A DNA stretch of 64,000 bases from positions 496,001 to 560,000 of the forward strand of contig NZ_CP100350.1 in the NCBI RefSeq assembly GCF_024204685.1. Reading direction: 5' to 3'. Shown here piece after piece: positions 16,125-24,611 of this stretch (its first letter is position 1; the number at the start of each line of letters is the position of its first letter). The position numbers were made by a program, and so were the translations under genes. This DNA comes from Gilvimarinus sp. DA14 (GTDB lineage Bacteria > Pseudomonadota > Gammaproteobacteria > Pseudomonadales > Cellvibrionaceae). The notes under the pieces were generated by a model that saw only the letters and a list, made by a program, of their open reading frames with translations, ran no database searches and was not told the origin of the DNA.

Positions 16125-17342
16125 TTATTCAAACAAAGACAGATCTATGGCCTCAGCCATAGCTCGATAACCGGCTTCACTTAGGTGCAGACCATCGCCG
16201 CTGTCGTAATCGGGCTTAAGACGGCCCGGGCGTTTGGGGTCGCTAACCGCGGCGTGAAAATCGATAACGCCATCCAGTTGTTCAGTGGTTCGGATCCAGC
16301 GGTTGATGGTTTCGAGTGCTTTAAGGCTGCCGGGGCTTTCGTAACCGGAGCCTTTGATTGGGGTAAGCGTCGCACCGTACACTTTAATACCAGCGGCGTG
16401 AGCTTGTTTAATCATGCTCTGGTAGCCTTTGATGATGGCTGCTGCGGTCTCTGGGTTGCCGCTAGCGCCGATATCGTTAATGCCTTCCAGAATAATAAGC
16501 CATTTAACACCTTGTTGATTGAGTACATCGCGCGCAAAACGATCCAATCCCGCGGGCCCTAGGCAAAGTCGAGTAACACAGTTGCCGCCGATACCTTGAT
16601 TTAATACCCCGATATGCTGAGTCTCGGGATGGTTTTGCAGGCGGTTGGCGAGTTCGTCGGGCCAGCGATTTTGTTTGTTGGTGCCAGAGCCGCGACCGTC
16701 GGTAATGGAGTCGCCCATAATCGCGATGGCCGCACTATGCTCAGGCGCCCTCACCTCCAGGCCGCTTACAATATACCAATGATCGGTAGTAACGGACTCC
16801 GGCATTGTCGTTTGGCTGATTTGGTTGCCGGGCAGAATATAAGAAGTGGTGCGTGACCCCGGGTGTCCGGTAATGCCCTCTGGTACCTGGCCAAATGCAA
16901 TGGTCACTGCCAGCTGGGAAAGCGGCTTAACCTCTGAACTAACAGCATCGCTGTACACGGCGGAGCCAGGCTCAATGGTAATGCTGCTGTTGCCATTAAA
17001 GGTCAGCATTGTTGTGGATTCTGAGTCGATAGCGCTACCGCCTTTGCTGCGCGCCAGAGCAACTTGCTTAAGAGTCACCGGTGCTTCGCTAAACTCGTTA
17101 GAGAACCGCATGCGCAATTCAGAGCCGCCTAGCGATACCCGAAAGATCTGGCGCAAGGTGTTTTGTGTAAGCCCGGGCGCTGGAGGGTTGTTGCGCGGTT
17201 CGGTGAGCTGGGGCGCCGTAGACCAGCTGCCCACCCAGGCTAATGACGCCCTGGACGATTCACTCTTTTGTGCCGTTGAACAGGCAATGCTTAAGCAACA
17301 AGTCAATACGATGAGCAATAGCGGGACTAGACGGCGGGTCAT
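16125..17342 (-). CDS. SGNH/GDSL-family esterase lipoprotein
   Basis: 405 aa. The signal peptide ends in a lipobox, LSIAC, at about residue 21, so it is probably membrane-tethered. The catalytic GDSL-type block is AIMGDSITDGRGSG (about residues 207-220, nucleophile Ser), followed by GIGGNCVTR (block II Gly), EGINDIG (block III Asn) and a C-terminal DGLHLSEAGYRAMA (Asp-x-x-His). The first 190 residues form an N-terminal beta-domain (WVGSWSTAPQLTEP..., RQIFRVSLGGSELRMRFSNEF) typical of exported SGNH esterases acting on acylated polysaccharides or plant esters. It is the last gene of the TBDR-halogenase operon, 21 bases after the second halogenase. A deacylase role on the imported substrate is inferred. 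Confidence 0.87.
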   Translation of the reverse strand: MTRRLVPLLLIVLTCCLSIACSTAQKSESSRASLAWVGSWSTAPQLTEPRNNPPAPGLTQNTLRQIFRVSLGGSELRMRFSNEFSEAPVTLKQVALARSKGGSAIDSESTTMLTFNGNSSITIEPGSAVYSDAVSSEVKPLSQLAVTIAFGQVPEGITGHPGSRTTSYILPGNQISQTTMPESVTTDHWYIVSGLEVRAPEHSAAIAIMGDSITDGRGSGTNKQNRWPDELANRLQNHPETQHIGVLNQGIGGNCVTRLCLGPAGLDRFARDVLNQQGVKWLIILEGINDIGASGNPETAAAIIKGYQSMIKQAHAAGIKVYGATLTPIKGSGYESPGSLKALETINRWIRTTEQLDGVIDFHAAVSDPKRPGRLKPDYDSGDGLHLSEAGYRAMAEAIDLSLFE

Positions 17343-17363
17343 AAATTAGGTTCCTGGTGGCAT

Positions 17364-18920
17364 TTACGGCGCCGCGCAATAGCGACGTATAAAGTCATCA
17401 TGGCTGGGAAGTGCTGCGGCGGTTTTTTGTACGCCGTCTTTAAGAAGACGCATATTTTCTATCAACGCAGCTTCTGGCACACGATCGACCGGGGCTTCGT
17501 AGTTATGCGGGTATACGCCCTGCCCCAGCATTACTGCTAACCAGCTGTGGGGGGTAAAAAGATCCTCGGGCGAGGCAATAACGCGACCACTGCCGCGAAA
17601 TATATCCAGCTTTTCGGCCAGGGTATCGGGGATTTCCATAGTGCGCACGTAACGCCAGAATTCGGTATCGTCGCGCTCGGTGGCATTGTAATGCAACACA
17701 ATAAAGTCACGTAGACGCTCGTAATCTGCGGTCATTGCGCGGTTGTAGTGAGCCATTTCGGCTTTATTAAAACCCCGTCCGGGCCAAAGATTGATAAGGC
17801 GTTGTATACCCATTTGCGCGAGGTGAATGCTGGTAGATTCCAGCGGCTCGATAAACCCTCCCGCAAGCCCAATGGCAACACAATTTTTGCGCCAAAAATC
17901 GCGGCGGTGTCCAGTACGAAACTTTAGGGGTAAGGGGTCGGCAAGCGTTTTACCCGGTAGGTTATCTAATAGCTTACTCAGTGCTTTGTCGTCGCTCTCA
18001 AATGCACTGGCGTATACGTGGCCATTGCCGGTTCTATTTTGCAGAGGGATTGTCCAGCGCCAGCCTGCGCTATCTGCCTTTGATCGGGTAAAAGGATCTG
18101 TGTCTCCGGTATTCGTGCAGGGTATGGCAAAAGCGCGGTCGCAAGGCAGATAGTGAGCCCAATCTATAAAATCGCTTTGCATTGCCCCTTCTATAAGCAG
18201 AGACTTAAAACCACTACAGTCTATAAAAAAATCACCGCAAAGTTGTTCTCCGCTTTTTAAAGTGACCGATTGGATATAGCCGTTATTGCTGTTCTGGGTA
18301 ACCTCTTCGATGCGCCCTTCTACTCGTGTTACGCCTCTTTTCTCGGCGTAGCGCCGCAACATTTTTCCGTAAAGGCTGGAGTCAAAGTGATAGGCATAGC
18401 GCATGGTCGAAAAAATAGCGTTTTCCCCACCCTGGGGTGGAGAAAAACGCCCAAGGAGAGCTGCGCTAGCGCAGAGGTTATACTGATTAATGTCATCTGC
18501 AGCCGAGGTTATGTTGGTATTATTTTGCTTTGAGGTAATGTGTCTTAGGCGAAGCCAGAGTTGATGGAAGGCAAACTCAGGCGTGTCGCGACCGTAAAAA
18601 CCAAAAGGATGAAAGTAGCGATCACCCTTTTTGTACCAGTCGATAAAATCTATCCCCAGTTTAAAGGTTCCCTGGCACTCGCGGAGAATATCCGGCTCCT
18701 TTAACCCCAGAAAATCGTTAAACTCAATTAACGTAGGAATAGTGGCTTCACCCACGCCAACCACTCCTATTTCTTCCGACTCGACTAACGTTATGTCTGT
18801 GTCAGGTGGAGAAATCCGCGCAATAGCCGCTGCACACATCCAACCGGAAGTTCCACCTCCGACAATGACGACTTTGTTAACCGACTCTCTGCTTTGCTCA
18901 TGACTGCCTTGGTTAATCAT
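17364..18920 (-). CDS. Flavin-dependent halogenase, tryptophan-halogenase family (copy A)
   Basis: 518 aa. The FAD-binding GGGTSGW motif (about residues 21-27), GVGEATIPTL, and TFKLGIDFIDWYKKG, carrying the lysine equivalent to the catalytic Lys79 of PrnA/RebH, are present. GWRWTIPLQNR corresponds to the W-x-W-x-I-P signature, and GGFIEPLESTSIHL to the active-site Glu/Ser segment. All expected residues for chlorination or bromination are retained. Its ATG overlaps the preceding halogenase stop (ATGA). Relatives of this type beside TBDRs (for example Brevundimonas BrvH and Xanthomonas enzymes) brominate free indole in vitro, but their physiological substrate is unknown. A partner flavin reductase is not in the operon. 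Confidence 0.88.
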   Translation of the reverse strand: MINQGSHEQSRESVNKVVIVGGGTSGWMCAAAIARISPPDTDITLVESEEIGVVGVGEATIPTLIEFNDFLGLKEPDILRECQGTFKLGIDFIDWYKKGDRYFHPFGFYGRDTPEFAFHQLWLRLRHITSKQNNTNITSAADDINQYNLCASAALLGRFSPPQGGENAIFSTMRYAYHFDSSLYGKMLRRYAEKRGVTRVEGRIEEVTQNSNNGYIQSVTLKSGEQLCGDFFIDCSGFKSLLIEGAMQSDFIDWAHYLPCDRAFAIPCTNTGDTDPFTRSKADSAGWRWTIPLQNRTGNGHVYASAFESDDKALSKLLDNLPGKTLADPLPLKFRTGHRRDFWRKNCVAIGLAGGFIEPLESTSIHLAQMGIQRLINLWPGRGFNKAEMAHYNRAMTADYERLRDFIVLHYNATERDDTEFWRYVRTMEIPDTLAEKLDIFRGSGRVIASPEDLFTPHSWLAVMLGQGVYPHNYEAPVDRVPEAALIENMRLLKDGVQKTAAALPSHDDFIRRYCAAP

Positions 18921-20473
18921 TGCCGCATCCCTGTACTGGGGCGAAACCCATTGGCAACCACTTCGCGAATTAGGTCGCGATGTGTGGGCACCGCGCTGGT
19001 GGCGTTATAGCTTTGCTGGCGAATGCTTTCAAATTCCCTTTTGGCATCCTGGTAAAATCGCAACGCCCCAGATCGACCGGAAATATCCGTTTTAAAGTCC
19101 ATGCCGTACAAAATATATTGCCAGCTGTTCTCATCAAAAATATCGTGACTGGCATCGATATCCAAAAATGACGGTGGCCTGTGACGCCACTGCTCAAGCT
19201 TACCTTTCAGGTAGTCGGAAGCCGTTGCAGGGTCGCGATTGTCGCGCCAAAAGGCGGTGTCATCGCGCCGGCTTAAATAATAATGCAATTTAATAAAGTC
19301 GATAACGTGCTCAAAGCGTTTAGTCATGGCGTCGTTAAACTGCTTGGCCGATCTTTCGGTATCACCGGACCAGGGGAATAAATTACAAAGCATTAGCGCG
19401 GCCACTTCGGCGAAGCTAATGCCGGTGGCTTCTAAGGGTTCGATAAAGCCCACCGAGAGACCGATGCCGACACAGTTTTTGTGCCACTGAATTTTGCGAA
19501 ACCCGGCCTCAAAGGACAGTTGGCGGCAAGGTAAGTCGTTGGCCTGTGATCCGATATGGCGACGCAAGGTGTCGGCCGCCTCGTCGTCGCTGCAATGGCG
19601 CGATGAGTACACATAGCCCAGTCCACGCCGATCATGTAGACCAATATCCCAGGTCCAGCCCGCGTCTTTCGCGGTGGCGTAAGTGCACGAGGGAATGGGT
19701 GCGTCGGGCTGGGTGTAAGGCACTTGCATAGCGACTGCTCGGTCGCAAAATAGTTGATCTTTATACGAAGTAAACTCTGACCCCAAGGTTTCGCCAATCA
19801 AGCGCGCGCGAAAACCCGTGCAATCGATATACAAGTCGGCACTGAGTTCGCCGTGAGAGCGCCCCTGCACCGATGCGATAGCGCCTTGATCATCTAATTT
19901 AACCGCGTCGATGGTGTCGATCAGTCGCTTTACGCCCATTTCCATAGCGCGGCGACGCACCAGTTGTGCCAGCTTTCCGGCGTCGAAATGATACGCGTAA
20001 TTTAACGGCGCTTTGTAATTGGGGTGAGTGATAAGTTTGGGGGCAAGGCTCGCGTTAACCGCTCGCTCTTGCACGGTACAGGCTTCGGCCCAGGAGGTGT
20101 CCCCTGCGACTCCGAGCAGCCAGTAGGGTAATAAGTCCATATCGGTGTGCTGTGAACACACCTGAAATGGATGAAAATAGGTGTCATCCGGGTTGTCGGC
20201 CGGGTTGTGTTTCCAGTTATTAAAACGAATGCCTTGTTTGAAGGTCGCCTCTGCCTCGCGGATTAAATCGCTTTCGTCCAGGCCAATACGTTCCATGGTT
20301 TTGCGAATAATGGGAAAGGTACCCTCGCCTACGCCGAGGATACCGATCTCATCGGATTCAACTAAAGTGATGGAAACTCCGCCTGGGGTGTCGGCCGCCA
20401 GCATGCGCGCCATATAGGCCGCTGTGATCCAGCCTGCGGTTCCCCCCCCGACGATCAGGACACTCTTGCTCAT
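18917..20473 (-). CDS. Flavin-dependent halogenase, tryptophan-halogenase family (copy B)
   Basis: 518 aa, a diverged paralogue of the adjacent copy A. It has the FAD motif GGGTAGW (about residues 8-14), GVGEGTFPIIRKTM (E-G-T replacing E-A-T), TFKQGIRFNNW with the catalytic-type Lys, and GWTWDIGLHDRRG, in which the canonical W-x-W-x-I-P has Gly in place of Pro. GFIEPLEATGISF keeps the Glu but has Ala where PrnA-type enzymes have Ser. These changes suggest different substrate specificity or altered activity. It is 50 bases downstream of the TBDR gene and overlaps copy A by 4 bases. Paired divergent halogenases in TBDR operons may act on the same imported compound, or one may have an oxidoreductase role. 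Confidence 0.85.
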   Translation of the reverse strand: MSKSVLIVGGGTAGWITAAYMARMLAADTPGGVSITLVESDEIGILGVGEGTFPIIRKTMERIGLDESDLIREAEATFKQGIRFNNWKHNPADNPDDTYFHPFQVCSQHTDMDLLPYWLLGVAGDTSWAEACTVQERAVNASLAPKLITHPNYKAPLNYAYHFDAGKLAQLVRRRAMEMGVKRLIDTIDAVKLDDQGAIASVQGRSHGELSADLYIDCTGFRARLIGETLGSEFTSYKDQLFCDRAVAMQVPYTQPDAPIPSCTYATAKDAGWTWDIGLHDRRGLGYVYSSRHCSDDEAADTLRRHIGSQANDLPCRQLSFEAGFRKIQWHKNCVGIGLSVGFIEPLEATGISFAEVAALMLCNLFPWSGDTERSAKQFNDAMTKRFEHVIDFIKLHYYLSRRDDTAFWRDNRDPATASDYLKGKLEQWRHRPPSFLDIDASHDIFDENSWQYILYGMDFKTDISGRSGALRFYQDAKREFESIRQQSYNATSAVPTHRDLIREVVANGFRPSTGMRQ

Positions 20474-20523
20474 CTTGCTACCTCTTATTGTTTCTTATGC
20501 TCAAGAGCGTCCCTATTTCTCAG

Positions 20524-23500
20524 TTAAAAGTCAAACCCTAGGTGGAGGCTGATGCGACGGTCCGTGACAAACACGGCGCGGTCAACATATCGCCCATCCA
20601 AAATTTCCATCTCGGTACGCTGGTCCTCGTTGGTTAGATTCTGAATATTCAGCTTAACGTTCATCGCATCGGTTAATTGATAAGAGAAGCTCGCGTCCAG
20701 TCGACCTGAGGCCGCAGCGTAAACCGGCAAACCGAATTGGATTTCCTCCCCTGTCATGGTGTCGGTGTAGACGTTGGTGGTACCCGAGTCGTTGGTGGTG
20801 GTCAGATAACGGTCACGCCAGTTCCAAGCCAAGCGTGCGCTGAAATCTTCATAGTCATACAGCAGCGTGGTCGAGTAAGCCCACTCCGACAGGCCGATCA
20901 CTGGCACGCTCAACTCATCGCCGTTGATGTCAAGGGCAAAGGCGTCGGGCGAATCATTGTCGATGTAGGTCATGTTGGCGCTGACACCAAAACCACTGAG
21001 CCATCCCGGTAAGCTGTCGAAGTACGTCCGACCACCCAACTCGAAGCCTTGAATAATGGTATCTTCGTCGGCGTTAAAGTTTGTGCGGCTGGATACGGGA
21101 CCATCCAGAAACTCGGTGCCACTACCATCCAGAAATGTGGATTGCGGATAGTCGTCAGGCACAAAGAACTCGCTCGCACCCACCGAGAAATTGTTAAAGG
21201 TAATATAGTTGTCGATGGTTTTGTGGAACAACGACAAGTGCATAGTGGTGCCGCGATTGGGATACCACTCCACCGAAATATCGTGGTTTAACGAAATTTC
21301 TGGTTCCAGCGTTGGATTACCCGTGGTGTTTGTATAACCGCTAAAAATCGCGGGAATAGAAACATCATCGTCCGGGTAAATGGCTGCCAGCTCATCGTTA
21401 ATCGGATTTTCTGTAGTTTGCACTGAAGCGGTACCCTGGGCGCGAATATCGGGGTAGCGCGGCGGGGTTAAAGTGCGAGTGAGCGCGTAGCGGAAAATCC
21501 AACCCTCTACTGGCTCAAACTTAATATTGAACGATGGCAGGAAGTAGTCGTTTTCGTAACTACCAAGGCGCTGTTTCTCGTAACCCACGCTCTGCATGGT
21601 AAGCGGGGGCTGCCCTTCATTTTCTTCTTGCCAGGCCATTACGTTTTCCAGGCCACCCATGGCTTCTACCGAGGCTTCAGCATCTGCAAGGCTTGCATAG
21701 TAATCGGCGCCGCCGTTATAAGTGAAGTTGCCTTCACTTTCTATATCATAGTTAACCCAACGCAAGCCAATATTGCCGCTAAAGTTCAACCAGGGTGAGC
21801 TACTGTCATTGGCAAAACCGACCATTGCGTAGGCGGATTGGGTTTTGTGGTTGGTATCGTAGAACGATGGCAGCTGGTCAAAGTTGCGATTGCGCAGCGT
21901 GTCTTCGGTGCTGTACAGATAGGTCGTGGCTTCCGGGTCGGCACACTGGTAATGCAAGTCTGGACCGCACGCCAGGTAGGTGTCGTAAACCCGGTCAAAT
22001 TGCTCAGATGAGTTTACTTGACGGGTGGGCACCCAAACACTGCCCAAAGCCTGCTCGTCGCCTTTAAAGAAGTTAGAGAACTCCTCCAGGTAGAAATCAC
22101 CTTCGGGCGCTGTGCTTACGTAGGGGCGCGGTACGCCATTCCAGTTGCGGCCTGTTGCTGACCACCAGGTGCCGACGAAGTTATCAGACTCTTCGCGATC
22201 GGCGACACGACCACCCACAGCGAGCTTTTTGAAAAAGCCATCACCAATTTCGAAGTTGGCGTCTAGCTGGAACGCGTGAGCTTCGGCATCGTTTGACGTG
22301 TCAAGCCAGTTAATGCGTGACAGGCCGATATCGGCGGGATCGGTGGATAGCGGAGTTTCAAATTCTGCCCAGGGACGGTCGCCGGACATGTCCATGTTGG
22401 TGCGCATAATTTGCGGAATAGCCGCACTACCCAGGCTGTATTTGCCCGAGCTTGATTCTGCCTCAACGTACTGGTAGCTACCACTGATATCCCAGGTTTC
22501 CTGCTCAAACTTAAACCCGGTGCTGTGATCGGCTGTGCTGCTAAAACCTGGGGTGTAGCTGGAGTTCATACCCACGGCGATACCCGAATCCAGACCGGTA
22601 TTGGAAATTCCGCCGCGTACAAACACGCCATCGTCAAATTCGGCGCCATCAAATACGCCTACAGGAGTGGCAGGTTCCAAGGCCAGAATTTGGCTGTCGC
22701 GATTACTTTCGCGCTCAGAGATAAACGTGGTGTGGAAAAATTCTAAGTTCTCGTTAGGTGCCCATTGCAGTGCGCCATAATAGCCTTTGCGTACCCGTTC
22801 GAATTGATCTTCGGTTTGACGCATACCACCGGGCACATAAACACGCTCGCCATTGTATTCAGTGGCATAGTATGGAGGGATAATAATATTGCTATCGTGA
22901 GACGCAATTTTTGAATAGGCGGCATCCAGTAAAATACCAAACTCACCAAAGTCGGTGTCGAAACGGTTGGTGATCATGCCCGATGCCGCGGGTGTGACTT
23001 CTTCGGCGAAGTCACCGTAATCGGCAGACAGAGCGACATTTGCACTGAAGCCTTCAAAGTCAAACGGCATGTGAGTTTCAAGGTTAACCGTGCCAGATAC
23101 GCCGCCTTCGATTAAATCAGCGCGACTGGCTTTATAAACGGTTACCGATTTCAACAGCTCGGGACCGACATCGGCCCAGCTAAGACCCGAGCCACCATTG
23201 GCAGAGAAGACTTCGCGGCCATTGATCAAGGTCTTAGTCTTGTTTAAACCGCGGACTTGAACCCCTGAGCCTTCAAACGCGAAACCGTCGGGAGAGCCTT
23301 CACTGCCGGCGCGAATACGGTTCATGGTCACACCGGGTGCACGCTCTAGAATTTCCAGTAGTGAGGTGTTCGGCACTTTGCCGGCTTCATCCAACACGAT
23401 GGAATCGCCGATGGTGTCCGAGTCTCGTTTAAGGTCAATGGCGTTTTCCAGGGCTCGACGCTGGCCGGTAACCATAATTTCTTCAATCGCAACTCCCTCT

Positions 23501-23637
23501 TCGGCCTCAGGCGCTGGGGCGTCTTGAGCTAGAGCGGGGTACGAGCAGGCCATAACTGCGGCTGCCAGAACAGACCGGCGGAAACCCGGTGCGGTGCGAT
23601 AAGCACTAGTACGGGAATAACATGAGTTTTTATTCAT
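20524..23637 (-). CDS. TonB-dependent receptor, halogenase-operon type
   Basis: 1037 aa outer-membrane receptor. A long signal peptide ends near ALAQDA; a TonB-box-like IEEIMVTGQRR is about residues 51-61; the plug domain follows with a helical LLEILERAPGVTMNRIR segment and VQVRGLNKTKTLINGRE; the C-terminus is aromatic (ISLHLGFDF). No N-terminal STN signalling domain is present. Size and style match the large TBDRs of Cellvibrio, Caulobacter and Xanthomonas that import glycans or other large molecules. It heads an operon with two halogenases and an SGNH esterase. Its leader has an unusual RBS arrangement (see 23648-23674). Substrate unknown. Confidence 0.92.
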   Translation of the reverse strand: MNKNSCYSRTSAYRTAPGFRRSVLAAAVMACSYPALAQDAPAPEAEEGVAIEEIMVTGQRRALENAIDLKRDSDTIGDSIVLDEAGKVPNTSLLEILERAPGVTMNRIRAGSEGSPDGFAFEGSGVQVRGLNKTKTLINGREVFSANGGSGLSWADVGPELLKSVTVYKASRADLIEGGVSGTVNLETHMPFDFEGFSANVALSADYGDFAEEVTPAASGMITNRFDTDFGEFGILLDAAYSKIASHDSNIIIPPYYATEYNGERVYVPGGMRQTEDQFERVRKGYYGALQWAPNENLEFFHTTFISERESNRDSQILALEPATPVGVFDGAEFDDGVFVRGGISNTGLDSGIAVGMNSSYTPGFSSTADHSTGFKFEQETWDISGSYQYVEAESSSGKYSLGSAAIPQIMRTNMDMSGDRPWAEFETPLSTDPADIGLSRINWLDTSNDAEAHAFQLDANFEIGDGFFKKLAVGGRVADREESDNFVGTWWSATGRNWNGVPRPYVSTAPEGDFYLEEFSNFFKGDEQALGSVWVPTRQVNSSEQFDRVYDTYLACGPDLHYQCADPEATTYLYSTEDTLRNRNFDQLPSFYDTNHKTQSAYAMVGFANDSSSPWLNFSGNIGLRWVNYDIESEGNFTYNGGADYYASLADAEASVEAMGGLENVMAWQEENEGQPPLTMQSVGYEKQRLGSYENDYFLPSFNIKFEPVEGWIFRYALTRTLTPPRYPDIRAQGTASVQTTENPINDELAAIYPDDDVSIPAIFSGYTNTTGNPTLEPEISLNHDISVEWYPNRGTTMHLSLFHKTIDNYITFNNFSVGASEFFVPDDYPQSTFLDGSGTEFLDGPVSSRTNFNADEDTIIQGFELGGRTYFDSLPGWLSGFGVSANMTYIDNDSPDAFALDINGDELSVPVIGLSEWAYSTTLLYDYEDFSARLAWNWRDRYLTTTNDSGTTNVYTDTMTGEEIQFGLPVYAAASGRLDASFSYQLTDAMNVKLNIQNLTNEDQRTEMEILDGRYVDRAVFVTDRRISLHLGFDF

Positions 23638-23647
23638 TATTATCTCA

Positions 23648-23674
23648 AACTGCCACTTGTCGGCAGTTCCTCCT
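23648..23674 (-). promoter_or_regulatory. Stem-loop between a strong RBS and the TBDR start codon
   Basis: On the minus-strand mRNA, AGGAGG (23674-23669) is followed by a 7-bp stem AACTGCC / GGCAGTT with loop GACAAGT (23668-23648), then 10 bases to the ATG at 23637. Unfolded, RBS and start are 31 bases apart, too far for good initiation; folded, the spacing becomes about 10. The structure could act as a translational switch. Confidence 0.5.
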
Positions 23675-23815
23675 TTTGTCGGTTTAGCCGCTGGCGCGGT
23701 GCGACACGCCCGATTGGGGCAGCAATGCGGCTTGGTTATTAGGGTAAACCGGAAGGTTCCGGCGACTTAGTACTGCCACCCCATGATAGTCACACGGACT
23801 ATTAGCGGGTGTCAA

Positions 23816-23827
23816 TATACTTGTATA
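23816..23827. promoter_or_regulatory. Palindromic candidate operator upstream of the halogenase operon
   Basis: TATACTTGTATA is a hyphenated palindrome, overlapping a second one (GTATAC). It lies about 180 bases upstream of the TBDR start in a 345-base non-coding stretch (23638-23982). Such dyads are typical of GntR- or LacI-type regulators, but no regulator gene is adjacent. The rest of the stretch shows no gene. Confidence 0.35.
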
Positions 23828-23982
23828 CTAGTAACCATAATAAATTGAGATTATATGGCCTGCTGCTTAAAAGTTTGGGTTGGGTCGTGCGACGCGACGC
23901 CATTGTTCTTCGTGAGATTAGAGGGTTACCGGTGAAAATATGGGGCAGGCAGCTGCGTAAGTAGCAGTATGAATTAGGGCTC

Positions 23983-24600
23983 TCAGCGACTAGGGAAGTC
24001 CTGGGGGCAATTGATATCCCGGCAGCTGCCTGGGTCGTCAACTGGGATATTGACTAAGCTTTGGCGGTTTTGTTGCACAAAACCAAGCCCTGCCCGTTCG
24101 CCACTCAGCGCGGATAAGTCCTCCCAAAAGTGACGGCCAAACACCACAGGATGGCCCGGCGTGGCTTTGTAAATCGGCCGGACAATACGATTTTCCTCTG
24201 CCGCCGCACATACCATGTTTAGGGTTTGTAACCCGATGAACGGCATATCCCCCAAAAATACCGCGGCACTGGTCACTTCTGGCGGACAACGATCAACCAG
24301 CGCACAAAAGCCCTCTGCCATGGATTGCGCCTGGCCCAGATGGGCCTTTTGTGCACGAATTACTTGGGTGTCGGGAGGTACGCCCAGTCGCTCGGTATAG
24401 TCTTCGGCGCGAATCACTACCTGCACCTCGGCGAAGTGACGCTGCAGCAGAGTGATGGTATGGCACAGCAAGGTTTTGCCGTCGAATGTTTCGGCGCGCT
24501 TGTCTTGGCTTCCGAAACGCCTGGAGTAGCCTGCGGCCAGTATCAACGCCACTATATTCGAATGTTGGCCGGGAGATTTTGAGCTAGGTTTGCTTGTCAT
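23983..24600 (-). CDS. MocA/MobA-like molybdopterin nucleotidyltransferase
   Basis: 205 aa from ATG 24600; the frame extends to 24645 but would then overlap xdhC. Motifs of the NTP-transferase fold are ALILAAGYSRRFGSQDKR near the N-terminus (nucleotide loop), GQAQSMAEG, and FLGDMPF, whose Asp binds metal. The protein fits the CTP:molybdenum cofactor cytidylyltransferase MocA subgroup, which makes the dinucleotide cofactor of bacterial molybdenum hydroxylases. That matches its place as last gene of an operon encoding such an enzyme plus XdhC. Assignment as MocA rather than MobA is inferred from context. Confidence 0.85.
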   Translation of the reverse strand: MTSKPSSKSPGQHSNIVALILAAGYSRRFGSQDKRAETFDGKTLLCHTITLLQRHFAEVQVVIRAEDYTERLGVPPDTQVIRAQKAHLGQAQSMAEGFCALVDRCPPEVTSAAVFLGDMPFIGLQTLNMVCAAAEENRIVRPIYKATPGHPVVFGRHFWEDLSALSGERAGLGFVQQNRQSLVNIPVDDPGSCRDINCPQDFPSR

Positions 24601-24611
24601 GGGTGCGACAC

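Noticed and set aside
16002-16184. 60-codon plus-strand ORF between purE and the SGNH esterase
   Set aside because: Begins in AT-rich promoter DNA and runs into the esterase 3' end antisense; no RBS or recognisable sequence.
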